Source: Rattus norvegicus
Taxonomy: Eukaryota > Chordata > Mammalia > Rodentia > Muridae
Assembly: GCF_036323735.1 (NCBI RefSeq)
Contig: NC_086024.1
Coordinates: 70,610,924 to 70,674,923 of the forward strand
Reading direction: 5' to 3'
Length of the DNA stretch: 64,000 bases
Part shown: in pieces, positions 9,402 to 22,560 of the stretch
Layout: every line of letters starts with the position of its first letter
Numbering within the stretch: position 1 is the first letter of the stretch
The notes under the pieces: model-generated
The model's database searches: none
Told to the model about the DNA's origin: nothing
The model's input: the letters and a program-made list of their open reading frames with translations, nothing else
Made by a program: the position numbers and the translations under genes

Positions 9402-12400
9402 ATACTTCCAAAAACTGATTAGTTTGTTGAAAAACAACCGGATCAGTTATGTGATCCTCTATATTTGGTCAGAAAATATATACGCCTCAACTGATGCTTT
9501 TCTAATTTAAAGACTTAGAAGGGTCACAGTCTCCCTCAGAATCCCTAGTTAGGTTGCATTTTCATTTAACAAACAAGAGCATAATTTAAATTCCAATGAT
9601 TTAATGTATACTTAATTTTGTTGTTAAAAGATAGGGTTCTTTACTATATTTTCCTCATTATAATATAAATACATATTTATATGTAAGTGTCCTATTTAAA
9701 GGTGTTTTATATTTGGTTGTAAATTATATTATTAAGTAATAAATAGTAAAATAAAGTAATCTATGTCTGGTGAGCATAATATTGTAGCATGGAAAACATC
9801 CTAAAACCCACAATATAAATTAATGTTTGGAAATCTCTAGGTATTTAATTTAATCAGGTCTACTTATTCTTAATGTGCTGTGAGTAAAATAAAAATATAT
9901 GACAATGTTTCCTAGAGGTTTGCACAGGTTCTAAGGCAGGAAAAGAGTGTTTAAAATTCTCCCCTGGAGAGAACGCCTAAATGGTGTCCTCTAGGTGAGT
10001 TTCTACTGCCTTGCTGCATGAGTAAAGTCAAACTGCAGAGAGGATAATCTGAGTAAAAATGCAAAATGGCATGAGATTTGGACAGTCATAAGAAAGCCTA
10101 CAGTATGGTACATGTAATGACGCAAGAAACTAATATACATATTTTGGAATGCTAGACGTCAGCTATTTTTAATCCTCATCAGCAGTTAATAGTAATGTTA
10201 CTCACACAGAGGAGTACTCAACAGATACTGCTCCTTTTGATTCTGTTGTACTTTTTGGCCTGGGATATGGGTTTTCAAGGGATATCTTCTGTACCATGTT
10301 CATTAAAATAAACAACATTTGTAAAAACTGTACAAAGAAAAAAAGCCATTGATAATCTGAAGGTCTTCCACATGCCCATCAATAACTTGAAAGTACAACT
10401 AACATCTTTGTTACTGCGAATGAAAACGTGGACTGAGGACACAGGGTTTAAGCATTTTCATCAAGTGTTTGCTGTTGAGTAAGCTCGCAGATTTTATCTT
10501 CCCACTGTAGGCTTCTATGTTTATTTCCTAAATTCACTCACTATAGGACCACTGATTTCTTCCCCTTCAAATACAGCAGATTAGTCTATACAAGCTAAAA
10601 AGGCTATTTCCCATAACTACTCTATAAATAAAAAGCTGACTGTAGTTATAAAATATGGTGGCAGCACTTATATTTTTCATTACCTAATTAAATTTAACTT
10701 CTATTTCTGAACTTTTGATCTGGCTTGCCATTCATCACAATTACAACCAAGTGTTCAGATGGGAAACAGTTCTAGTGTTAAAGCTCTCAATGGATTCTAA
10801 GTCATATTATAAGATAGCCTAATTAGATAAAGGCAGTTGTAATTATGCCACTGAACTATCAGATGTTATACTTTGATTGCAAATCCTACAGTCAACAAGA
10901 AATATTCTGTATGATATATAGAGGAGGTAGCAGTATCTTTTTTAATAAATATTACCCAGAACCTACTGTCTAAAATGATGAGTTTTCAGTGCAAATCTCT
11001 CAGGAGATGGTGGACACATTTTAGATGCTGGCTTGTGAGAGGTCCTTCCACCAGTAGGACATGACTGTTGACAGAATTTTGAGGTTTTGTTTTGTTTTGT
11101 TTTTCTCTCTAAATATGGTATAAAAATGTTTTGGCTCCAACCCCACAACATATTGCATTAATTTGCAAAAAGTCCAAAAATTGAGGCCAGAATCATGAGC
11201 CAAATTACATTTTTTTCCTCATTATAAGCTAAATGCCTTTACTATTTGTTTTCAGTGATAGAAATATAAATAACTCAAAACTAAAATAAAATCTCAGAAG
11301 ATTAACATTTTTTACTTGGAAGGAGAGAATTGGCACATGTCTGGGTAGAAATATATCCTCAAATTTTAAATTTTTATGCTGAATAAGTATTCATATATCA
11401 ATGTTTTCAGATGTTAGAATCATATACTAAACTTGTCAAAAATAATCATATTATTATATGGTTTTTCAAAGGTGAACTATGGATATTGCGAACATAATAA
11501 ATAGTCTAGCACAATAATCTGGTTTTATTAATAATATTATATGCTTTTAATTAATCATAGATAATACAAAGTTTAACTGGTTATTTTGATAATTTTTTCT
11601 TTGGGTGGGGAGGTTCTTATTATAATGTATTTAGTTTTCTATAATGTTCTTATGAGACTGACTAAGTCTAGTATTTACGTAGCTGTTTGAGGATACTGAT
11701 CCAGAAGTATATTTAAAGCAATTGACCCATTTGAAAGTGTGAGAAGTTCCTGATTAAGTTTTGAGAAAATGCAAATAAACCATAATTTTCTATTAATACA
11801 GTGTTAATGACTCATTGAAATTAAGGCAAGCATTTAGAAATCAGAAATACAGTTGTATTTTTTAAATTTAAATGACTGACACAAAACAATCTTCAGGAGT
11901 GTAATTTCAAAATGGGTATGTAGTCACTCTATTTGAAAGTACAAGGAGACAATGTGTTACTATTGGCTGTGATTTGTTTTATTGTCAAGGTTAGCAAACT
12001 GAGAGGGTAGACATCAGTCTTCCTAGAGAAATGGGGTCAGCTTTAGGAATCATGGTATGTTAAGAATTCTATACCCAAAATTGAATTTCCTAAAACCTTT
12101 CTTGGCAAATTTTTAACTTTTCTTGGAGGTAAGCAAAAGTGGATACATATTAGCACAGAATGGACCTGAATTGCAGTAATGAAGGTCTTCCCAGAGAACA
12201 ATCAATAGAAATAAAATAATTCAATTACAGTGACAGGTCTGAGCTATCAACTCATCAGAACATTTCCCTTGGCAATCACTCAGTGAATCTGCAAACTGTG
12301 AAAAATGATAATATAGCAAGCTCTTACAAGATGAGAGTTAAAATTTCCTTGAGAATGTGGGTAAGTCTTACTTTACCTTTTCTGTATATGTTGAAAGCAT

Positions 12401-13644
12401 CAATGTATATAAAGTCACAGCATGATAAAAAGCCAGTTCCTTGGAAGGGTTTGCATAATTTTCATTTGTTCTTTAATTATAAGGACAATATGATTACTTA
12501 ATTAAAGAAAGCACAATTTATATATTAAACTCATGCTCTGCATGGAATACTAATATGAACTACAAGCAAAATATCATCTTTAACTTTCACTGTGAAAGCA
12601 TTTATTGTTCTATCACCAGGTCCATCAACTTTGCCAATATTTATTATACATGGTATTTCCTCGTGTACTATTTATAGAACGGCCTCAGAGGAATTTCTCC
12701 AATTACATAAATCGTATTGATATAAAATTACTCAAGCAAACAGTCCTCCTCTAAAAGCCCCATATTTAATCAAATATTTAAATATCTAATGTGCTTCTAT
12801 AACTATATATCTATTTTCTTTCTATATCAAAAATTTCAAACTTTGCTGTAGTGTTTCAAGATGGCAGTTCTAACATTCCCCGATTTTTTAAGATTAATTC
12901 AAGAGGTACATACTCTGATAAAATGTCCAACATTACATTTTTGACATCATGAACATTTTTAATTACTCTTTTATGGTAGACCTCGTGGACATATCTATGG
13001 CTCGGTGTAAAGGTGTTCCCTTGATTCATTCATTCTTAGCTTATCATGGAACTGTTTAGATGAAACTGTGTTAAAAATTCAATATAATCAATAAGTAGAA
13101 TAAACATCCAATTACAGAAAAATTATGTAATTAACTCCATTAGCTTACATAAATTTTGATACTTAATTGTGATCTGATAACTCAAGATGTCATGCCAGAA
13201 AGATAATGGAATAGACCTGGAGTTACAACACTCAATCACTCAAAGAAATAGATCTGACGGGAGCTTAAATTAAAAAGCAAGTTAGAGGTAGGCTTGGTGT
13301 GACCAACACAAGACAAATGAAGTGGGTAACCAAAACTGTTAATCCATTATTTGTGAAATTATAGAGGAAGGCACAGAAAATTTAATTAAAAACAAAAATT
13401 AAGATTTTTGGATTTGAAATATAGTATTTACTGTGGCAGAGTTTTAAGTAACCAACCTGAAATATAAGAAAAATGTTTAAATGTAATAAATACAATTAGA
13501 AGTTAAATTCATTAAACACTTGAGAGCTAAAATTATTATAAGAAATAATATAATATAAAGTATAGTAGATATTTCATATAGTTTTGATTGAAATACAAAT
13601 TACACAAATATTGATAATGATTTAAGTTTTACTATGGTATCTAA
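9402..13644. other. AT-rich unique sequence, 4.2 kb, no supported gene
   Basis: Open frames are short (longest 72 codons, 12283-12501) and show no protein-family pattern. No tRNA, snRNA or clear interspersed repeat is recognised. Very old repeats could be hidden here but cannot be called by eye. Confidence 0.55.
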
Positions 13645-14102
13645 GGCATCAACCCTTCACAAAGTCCATGGCATGTATCTGATGGCTGACTGGGCTGGCT
13701 TGTTTTATGTCAGCTTCACAAAAGATAAAGTTGGAACAGATAACCTCAATTGAGGAAAGTATTCTTACAATATTTGTAGGCAGGTAGTGTCTCCTGTACA
13801 TTTTCTTGACTGGGGTTTGTGAGAAGACCCAGTTCATTGTGGGCAATGCTCTAACTGGGCTGTTGGTCCTGATAGCTTAAAAGAAATGCAGGTTGAATTA
13901 GTCAAGGGGATCAACCCAGTAAGCAAGATGGCTCCATGGTCTTGGTTTTGTTTTCTGTCATTAAGCTGTCTTGCGTTCCTGTTCTAACTTCTATATATGA
14001 TGAACTTTGAGGTGGAACTATAAACTGAAGTCACCCTTTTGTCCCTAGGCTGCTGGTGGTGATGGTGTTTTATCACAGCAAGATAAACCTAACTAAACCA
14101 GT
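13645..14102 (+). mobile_element. Urr1-type nonautonomous DNA transposon relic, near full length
   Basis: The order is right for Urr1: GACTGGGCTGG, TTTTCTTGACTGGGGTTTGTGAGAAG, GACCCAGTTCATTGTGGGCAATG, GGGCTGTTGGTCCTGATAG, CAGTAAGCAAGATGG and a terminal GGTGATGGTGTTTTATCACAGCAAGATAAACCTAACTAAA. It is the second copy in the window, in the same orientation as the one at 2251 but without that copy's internal duplication. No coding capacity. Confidence 0.72.
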
Positions 14103-15083
14103 GACCTTCTGACATTAGACATCCTAAGCTGTGCCTTTAGATCATGCTTATGTGGCAATTTCTGTGGGTGTATTCAGGAGGAGTTATTGCGCCCACACAA
14201 ACTGCCTGCTATAGTTCCCTGCTTCGTTCTCTTGTAAGTATATGCTCTAGAACATGAGTTATGCACTAGGCTCTTCTAACTCTGGGCTTGGCTTTCTTAT
14301 GAACAGACTGTTTTGGCAAAACTTGTTGTTATAGGCCTAGATTAAGAGAGACTGTATACATGTCACCACCTCTGACAGCTTTCTGTGACTACTTTTTTTC
14401 ATCAGAATATTTAGGCTTCATAGTCATTCCTAGTTTTGGGGTTTAATATATTTCTCTGTTACCATCTTTACTCTATCTTTCTCTTATCAAACGCATACTA
14501 TTGCGTACTATTGCGTATATGCATAGTATTGCATACTATTCCCATAGGCTAAGGCATGCATTTTTATAATCACCAACTGCTATGAGGGCACTGTCTACTC
14601 TGATTTTATTTTAGTTCTGCAAAAGGGTAAAATACACCTCTGAATATAGCTAATGCTTCTTTTATGACCTAGAACAAAGCTTAATGTTAAATTTTTCCTT
14701 GCAATGTACTCTTCATGTGAGTCAGATATTTCTTTTATATTTAATGAATTTCAGTATCTGTATCAATTTAAATCAAAGGAGAAAGAAACATGCTGTGTTT
14801 ATGCACTATAATTGTAAACAATTGGTGTCATAAAAAAACATCATGACTGAAGAGAGTCAAGACAGATTTCTGATCAAAATATCTGAAGAGTCATCATTAA
14901 CTGCACACTTCAAAACAGTAAAAGAAAAAAGGATTTTAAGTTCTTTGTTTCTTTTCCTTAAGAGAAGAAATTATGTAACTTCTCTTTTAAATACATTCTT
15001 ATTTAAGATATAATTGCATCTATTTCATTTCTTTCTTTCCTTTCTTCAGCTCTCCTCAGCTACCCGCCTTCACGTCTGTCCAT

Positions 15084-15084
<1 letters not shown>
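14103..15084. other. Unique sequence, no supported gene
   Basis: No long frame or recognised repeat. A small local repeat of TACTATTGCGTA-like units lies near 14497-14540. Confidence 0.5.

Positions 15085-15132
<48 letters not shown>
15085..15132. repeat. (CA)n microsatellite, 24 units
   Basis: Uninterrupted CA dinucleotides, probably length-polymorphic. Confidence 0.97.
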
Positions 15133-15134
<2 letters not shown>

Positions 15135-15896
15135 TAGAAATCGCTGAGTCAGTTTTTGTTGTGTGTTTATGGAGACAGGGCTGACCACTTTGTATTGGAC
15201 AGCCAATTAGGAGCATATTTCTGCAAAAGATTAACTTTTGCTCACCCAGAAATTATTTGTTGTCTATAATTCATCTAGGGTTGAACCCCCTGAGATTTTT
15301 TCCTCTTCAATGTTAATATTTGTATTAATATTTTCATTATTTCTGTCTTATTTTAGAGCTATTTCTAGGAAAAGCTGTTTCAAATATACTTCCTAGCTCT
15401 TAAAGATTACCTTAACAACAACATTCTCTAAACCACAGATGCAGGATCTGTGGCGTCTGTGTATCCACTGGGGCTGGGGTACCCATAAGCTGTTGATCTG
15501 TGCTTCGTGAGCCATTGTAGTTTTCTGTGTTTTTTATTTTTTGTGGAAAGAGAATTTATTGATCAAAACTGGTGACTATCCTTATCTGTGGAAATGAAAA
15601 AGTAAATGAAAACAAATAAAAAGTGAATGAATTTAAAATAAGTAATTATTCTACTCTATCAAAGTTGTGGTAATAGAATCTTTTCTAAAATGTATGACTT
15701 CTCAAACCCTGGCAGTTAGCTATATGTCCAATACAAGGCATATCTTTCTCTACTTTGAATGGGCCTTAGAATTTTAACATTACAAAATGAAAAAACTTGA
15801 GAAGACATATAGTATTTGCAGGGATCTAAACCCTAGAGATTACATAAAATAGCAAAATTAAACATATATTTAATATAGTTATGTTTTAGTTAAAAT
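15133..15896. other. Unique AT-rich sequence
   Basis: No gene, RNA or nameable repeat seen. Confidence 0.5.
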
Positions 15897-16320
15897 ATTA
15901 ATTTACTCTTTCAGTCCTTTCTCTGATTCCTTCAATGGGAGTCTGGGTCTTAGTTTAGTGGTTTGCTGCTGAGACCCCATATGAACAACAATGCCAACCA
16001 ACCAGAGCTTCCAGGGACTAAGCCACTACCCAAAAACTACATGGACTCCAACTGCATAGGTAGCAATAAATAGCCTAGTAAGAACACCAGTGGAAGGGAA
16101 AGCCCTTGGTCCTGCCAAGGGTGGACCCCTAGTTAATGGGATTCTTGGGGGAGGGCGGCAATGGGGAGAGGACTGGGAGGGGAACAACCATATAGAAGGG
16201 GAGCAGGAGGGGTTAGGGGGAAGTTGGCATGGAAACCAGGAAAGGGAATAACATTTGAAATGTAAATAAGAAATACCCAATTTAATAAAGATGGAAAAAA
16301 TGAAAAAATTAATTTACACT
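15897..16320 (+). mobile_element. Short 5'-inverted (twin-primed) L1 with 13-bp TSD
   Basis: The direct repeat ATTAATTTACTCT at 15897-15909 recurs with one mismatch at 16308-16320. Between them, 15910 to about 15970 is L1 3' UTR on the minus strand, ending at TTTGCTGCTG. From about 15971 (AGACCCCATATGAAC) to 16307 it is the adjoining L1 3' UTR on the plus strand with its A-rich tail. The two segments are neighbours in the source L1, with the upstream one flipped, which is the signature of twin priming. Confidence 0.9.
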
Positions 16321-16654
16321 TAAATAAAAATATGATGATGCAGCAGGTTCAGTACAGGAGAATTTTGTCAATGGTGTTCCCTGTGTTTTGCATCGATGCA
16401 TCCCTACCACCATGTATGTTTAATGAGATGGTACCACAAATAACCATTCAAATTTCAGATTGAGATTTGATGTAAAATCAAGAATTCAGAATTTATGCAC
16501 AAATAAATGCAGGTAACAAGTATCATAACTGGGATTGGAAACCCCCCTTTTACATTAAGGGTGCTTATAAGTTCATCCTTAAATTCTCAAAAAATATATA
16601 TATAATTATATAATTATATAATAAAATCTTAACTTTTATTTAGTCTAAGGAACT
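16321..16654. other. AT-rich unique sequence
   Basis: Contains an AT microsatellite-like stretch near 16595-16625. No gene recognised. Confidence 0.5.
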
Positions 16655-16810
16655 TTATTTTTTATTGGATTTATTTATTTACATTTCAAATATTATTCCC
16701 TTCCCCAGTTTCCCTTACATAAACCCTCTATTGCATCCCTCCTCTCCCTTCGTTTATGACGGTGTTCTCCCATTCATTCACCTACCCCTCCCTGCTTCTG
16801 TGTTCCTGCC
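16655..16810 (-). mobile_element. L1 3' end fragment, minus strand
   Basis: The reverse complement of the L1 terminus is visible: TTTACATTTCAAATATTATTCCC, then TTCCCCAGTTTCCC and pyrimidine-rich 3' UTR. The copy is severely 5'-truncated and diverged, Lx-like in style. Confidence 0.75.
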
Positions 16811-18118
16811 TTCTGCATCATTTTCTGAAGTGTTTGAATTATTAGCATGAGCCATTTTGCCAAGGTAGAATTCTACAGATTCAATGACTGTAACCTGAAC
16901 AGCACAATTACACAGTTGGTTGAATATAGAAATAAACATATCAGTAGAAAAAAGGTGTGGTGGCAAAGATGTGATCTATGTAACACAACACGTCACCTAC
17001 ATCGCTCAACTTATCTATTTCTCTGGTTTATTTGCCTCATTTAATTTGAGGCTTTTTGGGTTTTTTGGTTTTTTTTTTGTTGTTGTTCTTATATGTTTTC
17101 ACTCAAGTGTATTTATTCCCGTTTTAGCCACTGATTATTATATATTTTTCTCTAGTCATTTAAAATAGTCATTCCTATAAGATATTTGGCTTTGCTTTGG
17201 TTTTGGACTGGTATTAGAAGGTGATGTGTTACTGCAAGGATTGAATACTGGATGCACAGCCAGCAGATGTAACACCTGTTAACACAGAGACACCTGCATT
17301 GAAAACTGTGATTAGGTGAACTTGGCTCTCTGATGGAGAAGATGAAATCCCTTCTCTTCTCAGGAATTTCAGAGCATGTTTTATATAGAATTGAACTCGG
17401 GGGAAGGATTACTGAATGCAGATAATTAAGGGGCAGGTTATTATATATGATTTAGTAAGGATGCATGGTTAGCTGTTTTTGTAGAGGAGCAGTCTTCAGG
17501 ACAAAACTTATAAAGAGAAAATTGAGTGGGGAAGAAGCTGTCCTGAGTCTTTTTGTAGAAGGAAGGCCAATCACATTTAGCAAGTATTCTTGACATAGTG
17601 TAAGTGACCAGCTTGTCCCGTAGATTCACTGTGATACACTGAACATAGAAATGGTCATAGACCATGCTTGAAAGTTCAAATGCTTTATTTGTTATAGATC
17701 TGTAAGTTTGGGTAATTTTGGAAGAAATAAATGAGAATAATAATCTCAAACTTATTTTCACCTTGCCATTCTGTGTGTAAAACATATCATTTTCACAGCC
17801 TATTATCATCCAAGGGAACAAATAAAAGTCCCCTGTAATATCTCACAGCCATATTGTAACTACTGCTTCAAATAAATATTTAGTCTTTTTAACTGACATT
17901 TAATGTTTATTTATTTTAATTTATTGCTGCTCTAGTTTATTTTTTCTTTCATTTTAATGCTATTTGGTTCTTAAATATCAGCCAGTAAGTGGTAGGATCA
18001 GATATTGAAACCTCATACTGTTTCTTAAAATCTGTCCTTTAGTATTTTTCAGCATCTTACAAAATTCACTAAATATTTATAATTTTCTTTTTCCTTCTTT
18101 ATAAAACTATTGAAAAAA
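16811..18118. other. Unique AT-rich sequence with an unassigned 126-codon minus-strand frame
   Basis: The minus-strand frame 17441-17821 is 126 codons but shows no domain, signal peptide or family pattern I can recognise. I treat it as chance. A T/G-rich run lies at 17050-17090. Confidence 0.45.
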
Positions 18119-18126
18119 CAAATTCA

Positions 18127-18835
18127 CAGTTTCTAGCTGAGGTCCAAACCTTGCTGATCCCGGCCCACAACTCCCTGCTCCCAAACCTCATGGGAGAGAG
18201 AGCTCATCGCCCTAACAGGTGGGTACTCTTGAGACCTTGAGACGACAAGGTAGGAAAGACCTCCAGTACCGCCCACCCTTGCCCACATCTCTGGTCCAAG
18301 AGGAAACTGTATAAGGCCTCTGGGAGTAGGAAGATAGGGGCACCCAACGCTGCGGTCCAGACATCACCCGGATCTGAAGGGACCCAGTCAAAGAGCTACC
18401 TGCACCCAAATCCTGTGGGGGGAGAGCTAGACCTTCAGAGGGAAGACACACATGGGAAGCCAGAGGAGACTATTTTCTGCCCACATTTCTTTTTTTTTGT
18501 TCTTTTTTTCGGAGCTGGGGACTGAACCCAGGACCTTGCACTTCCTAGGTAAGCGCTCTACCACTCTGCCCACATTTCTGATGCTAGAGGAAAATGCCTA
18601 CCACCATCTGGGCCCCCTGTGCACAGGGTCCTGAGCGAAGGCAGGGCAGGCTCTTCTGATTGCTGCCCTCATGGAGAGCTGAAACCTGTCTCTGAGAAGC
18701 AACTCCAGGCCTGAGACCAGAGGTAAGACCAACTTTTATGCTTCAAGTGACCTGCCTGATGGACTCAGGACACATACCCACAGGAACACCTGAAGACCAG
18801 TAGACAGGAACAACTACATGCCTGAAAACACAACA
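18127..18835 (+). promoter_or_regulatory. L1 5' UTR (decayed internal promoter region)
   Basis: GC-richer leader typical of rat L1, containing GGGAGAGAGAGCTCATCG, CATCACCCGGATCTGAAGG, and a tract with CAGAGGTAAGA near 18718 that resembles a splice donor. In intact elements this region drives sense transcription. Here it is interrupted by a truncated ID at 18491-18564 and has lost many CpGs. No evidence of activity can be read from sequence. Confidence 0.65.
18476..18579 (-). mobile_element. 5'-truncated ID SINE inside the L1 5' UTR, 15-bp TSD
   Basis: The exact 15-bp repeat TCTGCCCACATTTCT at 18476-18490 and 18565-18579 flanks an ID body on the minus strand (18491-18564). The tail is T-rich with one G interruption. 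The body ends at ACCAC, so the first ~20 nt of the tRNA-like head are missing. Full-length insertion is the rule for ID, which makes this truncation unusual. Confidence 0.94.
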
Positions 18836-18953
18836 CTGGATATGCAATAAGGACCCAAAGTTTTGCTGCCTTCAGGAAGCACACCTCAGAGACAAAGACA
18901 GACACTACCTCAGAGTAAAAGGCTGGAAAACAACTTTCTAAGCAAATGGTCTG

Positions 18954-19223
18954 ATGAAGAAAGCTGGAGTAGCCATTCTAATATTGAATAAAATCAATTT
19001 TCAACCAAAAGTCATCAAAAAAGATAAGGAAGGACACTTCATATTCATCAAAGGAAAAATCCACCAAGATGAACTCTCAATCCTAAATATCTATGCCCCA
19101 AATACAAGGGCACCTACATATGTAAAAGAAACCTTACTAAAGCTCAAAACACACATTGCACCTCACACAATAATAGTGGGAGATTTCAACAACACACTCA
19201 ACTCAGTGGACAGATCATGGTAA
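18954..19223 (+). pseudogene. L1 ORF2 endonuclease fragment
   Basis: An 89-codon frame carrying part of the apurinic/apyrimidinic-type endonuclease domain: AGVAILI, ILNIYAPNT and GDFNNTLNS, the last holding a catalytic-site motif. The frame breaks soon after, so no complete nuclease is encoded. Continuous with the L1 at 18127. Confidence 0.85.
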
Positions 19224-20466
19224 CAGAAATTAAAGAGACATTGACAGACTAAGAGAAGTCATGAACCAAATGGATTTAACAGATATTTATAGAACATTTT
19301 ATCCTAAAACAAAATGATCTACCTTTTCCTAACCACCTCATGGTACTTTCTCCAAAATTAATCATGTAATCAGTCAAAAAACAGGCCTCAAAATATACAG
19401 AAAGATAGAAATAACCCCATGTGTCCTATCAGACCATCATGGGCTAAAGCTGGTCTTCAATAACAATAAGGAAAAGATTGCCCACACATATATGGAAGTT
19501 GATCGATGCTCTACTCAATGATAACCTGGTCAAGGAAGAAATAAAGAAAGAAATTAAAGACTTCTTAGAATTTAATAAAAATGTAGGTACAACATACAGC
19601 AAATTATGGGACACAATGAAAGCTGTGCTAAGAGGAAAACTCATAGCTGAGTGCTTGCAGAAAGAAACAGGAGAGAGCATATGTCAGTAGTTTGACAGCA
19701 CACCTAAAAGCTCTAGAACAAAATGAAGCAAATACACCAAAGAGGAGTAGAAGGCAGTAAATAATGAAACTCAGAGCTGAAATCAACCAAGTAGAAACAC
19801 AAAGGACTATACAAAGAATCAACAGAAGGAAAAGCTGGTTCTCTGAGAAAATCAACAAGATAAATAAACCCCTTAGCCAGACTAAAGAGACTACAAAGAG
19901 TGTGTCCACGTTAACAAAATCAGAAAGGAAAAGGGAGACATAACAACAGAGCCAGAGGAAATTCAAAAAATCACCAGATCCTTCTACAAAAGCCTATATT
20001 CAACAAAACTTGAAAATCTCAAGGAAATGGACAACTTCCTAGATAGATACCAGGTATCGAAGTTAAGTCAGGAACAAAGAAACCATTTAAACAACCCCAT
20101 TACTCATAAAGAAATAGAAGCAGTCATTCAAAGTCTTGAACTAAAAAGAGCCCAGGTCCATATGTGTTCAGTGCAGAATTCTATCAGACCTTAATAGAAC
20201 ATCTCGTACCAAAACTATCCAAAATATTCCACAAAATTGAAACAGATGGAGCGCTACCGAATTCCTTCTATGAAACCATGATTACTCTTAACCTAAATCA
20301 CACAAAACCCAACAAAGAAAGAGAACTTCAGACCAATTTCCCTTATGAATATCAACGCAAAGATACTCAATAAAATTCTTGCAAACAAAATCCAAGAGCA
20401 CATCAAAACAATCATACATCATGATCAAGTAGGTTTCATCAAAGGGATGAAGGGATAGTTTAATAT

Positions 20467-21084
20467 ATGGAAAACAATCAAAGTAATCCACTATATAAAA
20501 TACTCAAAGATAAGAACCACATGATCATTTCATTAGATGCTGAGAAAGCATTTGACAAAATTCAAAACCCCTTCATGAAAAAAGTCCTGGAAAGAACAGG
20601 AATTCAAGACCCATACCTAAGCATAGTAGAAGCTCTATACAGCAAACCAGTAGCTAATATTAAAATAAATGGAGAGAAACTTGAAGCAATTCCACTAAAA
20701 TCAGGGACTAGACAAGGCTGCCCACTCTCTCTCTACTTATTCAATATAGTTTTCAAAATGATAGGCAGAACAATCAGACAACAAAGGGAGATCAAAGGGA
20801 AACAGATTGGAAAGGAAGAAGTCAAAATATCACTATTTGCAGATTACATGATAGTATGTTTCAGTGATACCAAAAGGTTCACCAGAGAACTACTAAATTT
20901 GATAAACACCTTCAGCAAAGTGGCTGGGTATAAAATTAGCTCAAATAAATCAGTCGCCTTCCTCTACACAAAAGAGAAACAAGCCGAGAAAGAAATTAGG
21001 GAAACGACACCCTTCATAATAGTCCCAAATGATATAAAATACCTTGGTGTGACTTTAACCAAGCAAGTAAAAGATCTTTTTTGA
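20467..21084 (+). pseudogene. L1 ORF2 reverse-transcriptase core with broken active site
   Basis: A 205-codon frame with motif A (SLDAEKAFDKIQ), motif B (SGTRQGCPLS) and the following KYLGVTL motif. Motif C reads FADY instead of FADD: the codon at 20845-20847 is TAC. The second catalytic aspartate is therefore lost, so this RT would be inactive even if translated. The frame ends at a frameshift near 21080. Confidence 0.9.
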
Positions 21085-22560
21085 AAAGAACTTCAAGCCT
21101 ATGAAGACAGAAATTGAAGAAGATCTCAGAAGATGAAAAGATCTCCCATAATCTTGGATTGGCCGGATTAATATAGTAAAAATGGCCATTTTACCAAAAG
21201 TGATCTACAGATTCAATGCAATCCCCATCAAAATTCCAACCCCATTCTTCATAGAGTTAGACAGAACAATTTGCAAATTCATCTGGAATAAGAAAAAAAA
21301 CCCAGGATAGCTAAAACTATCCTCAACAATAAAAGGCTTCTGGGGGAATCACTATCCCTGAACTCAAGCAGTATTACAGAGCAACAGTGATAAAAACTGT
21401 ATGGTATTGGTACAGAGACAGTCAAATAGACCAGTGGAATAGAATTAAAGACCAAGAAATGAACCCACACACCTATGGTCACTTGATTTTTGACAAAGCA
21501 GCCAAAACCATGCAATGGAAAAGGATAGCATTTTCATTAAATGGTGCTGGTTCAACTGGAGGTCAGCATGTAGCAGAATGTAGATCGATCCATGCTTATC
21601 ACCCTGTACAAAGCTTAAGTACAAGTGGATCAAGGACCTCCACATTAAACCAGATACACTCAAACTAATAGAAGAAAAAGCGGGGAAGAATTTCAAACAC
21701 ATGGGCACTGGAGAGAATTTCCTGAACAAAACACTAATGCCTTATACTCTAATATCAAGAATCGACAAATGGGATCTCATAAAACTGCAAAGCTTCTGTA
21801 AGGCAAAGGATACTGTCATTATGACAAAACTGCAACCAACAGATTGGGAAAAAATCTTTCCCAATCCTAAAATTGATAGAGGGCTTATATCCAAAACATA
21901 CAAAGAACTCAAGAAGTTAGACTGCAGGGGGACCAAAAACCCTATTAAAAATGGGGTTCAGAGCTAAAAAAAAGAATTCACACCTGAGGAATGCCTAATG
22001 GTTGAGAAACACTTAAAGAAATGTTCAACATCTTTAGTCATAAGGGAAATGCAAATCAAAACAACCCTGAGATTCCACCTCACACCAGTGAGAATGGCTA
22101 AGATCAAAACCTCTGGCGACAGCAGATGCTGGCAAGGATGTGGAGAAAGAGAAACACTCCTCCATTGTTGGTAGTATTTCAGACTGTTACACCCATTCTG
22201 GAAATCAGTCTGGAAGTTCCTCAGAAAATTGGAAATTGAAATACCTGAGGACCGAGCTCTACCTCTCTTGGGTATATACCCAAAAGATGCCCGAACATAT
22301 AAGAAAGACACATGCTCCACTATGTTCATAGCAGCATTATTTATAATAGTCAGAACCTGGAAAGAGCCCAGATGCCCCTCAACAGAGGAATGGATACAGA
22401 AAATGTAGTACATCTACACAATGGAATACTACTCAGCTATCAAAAACAATGACTTTATGAAATTCATAGGCAAATGGATGGAACTGGAAAATATCATCCT
22501 GAGTGAGGTAACCCAATCACAGAAAAACACACATGGTATGCACTCATTAATAAGTGGATA
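21085..22560 (+). pseudogene. L1 ORF2 C-terminal part, multiply broken
   Basis: Continues ORF2 through the region between RT and the cysteine-rich end, in at least four frame pieces (for example 21387-21668 and 21701-21967). The CX3C part is changed by CWQGC-type variants and further stops follow. The ORF2 end lies near 22560, followed by the 3' UTR. Confidence 0.85.

Noticed and set aside
9124..9418. Frames rich in F/S/L or K/R
   Set aside because: Translation of the (TTTTC)n tract and ID element.
17441..17821. 126-codon minus-strand frame as a gene
   Set aside because: No domain, no recognisable homolog, no splice or promoter context; length is within chance for an AT-rich region of this size.
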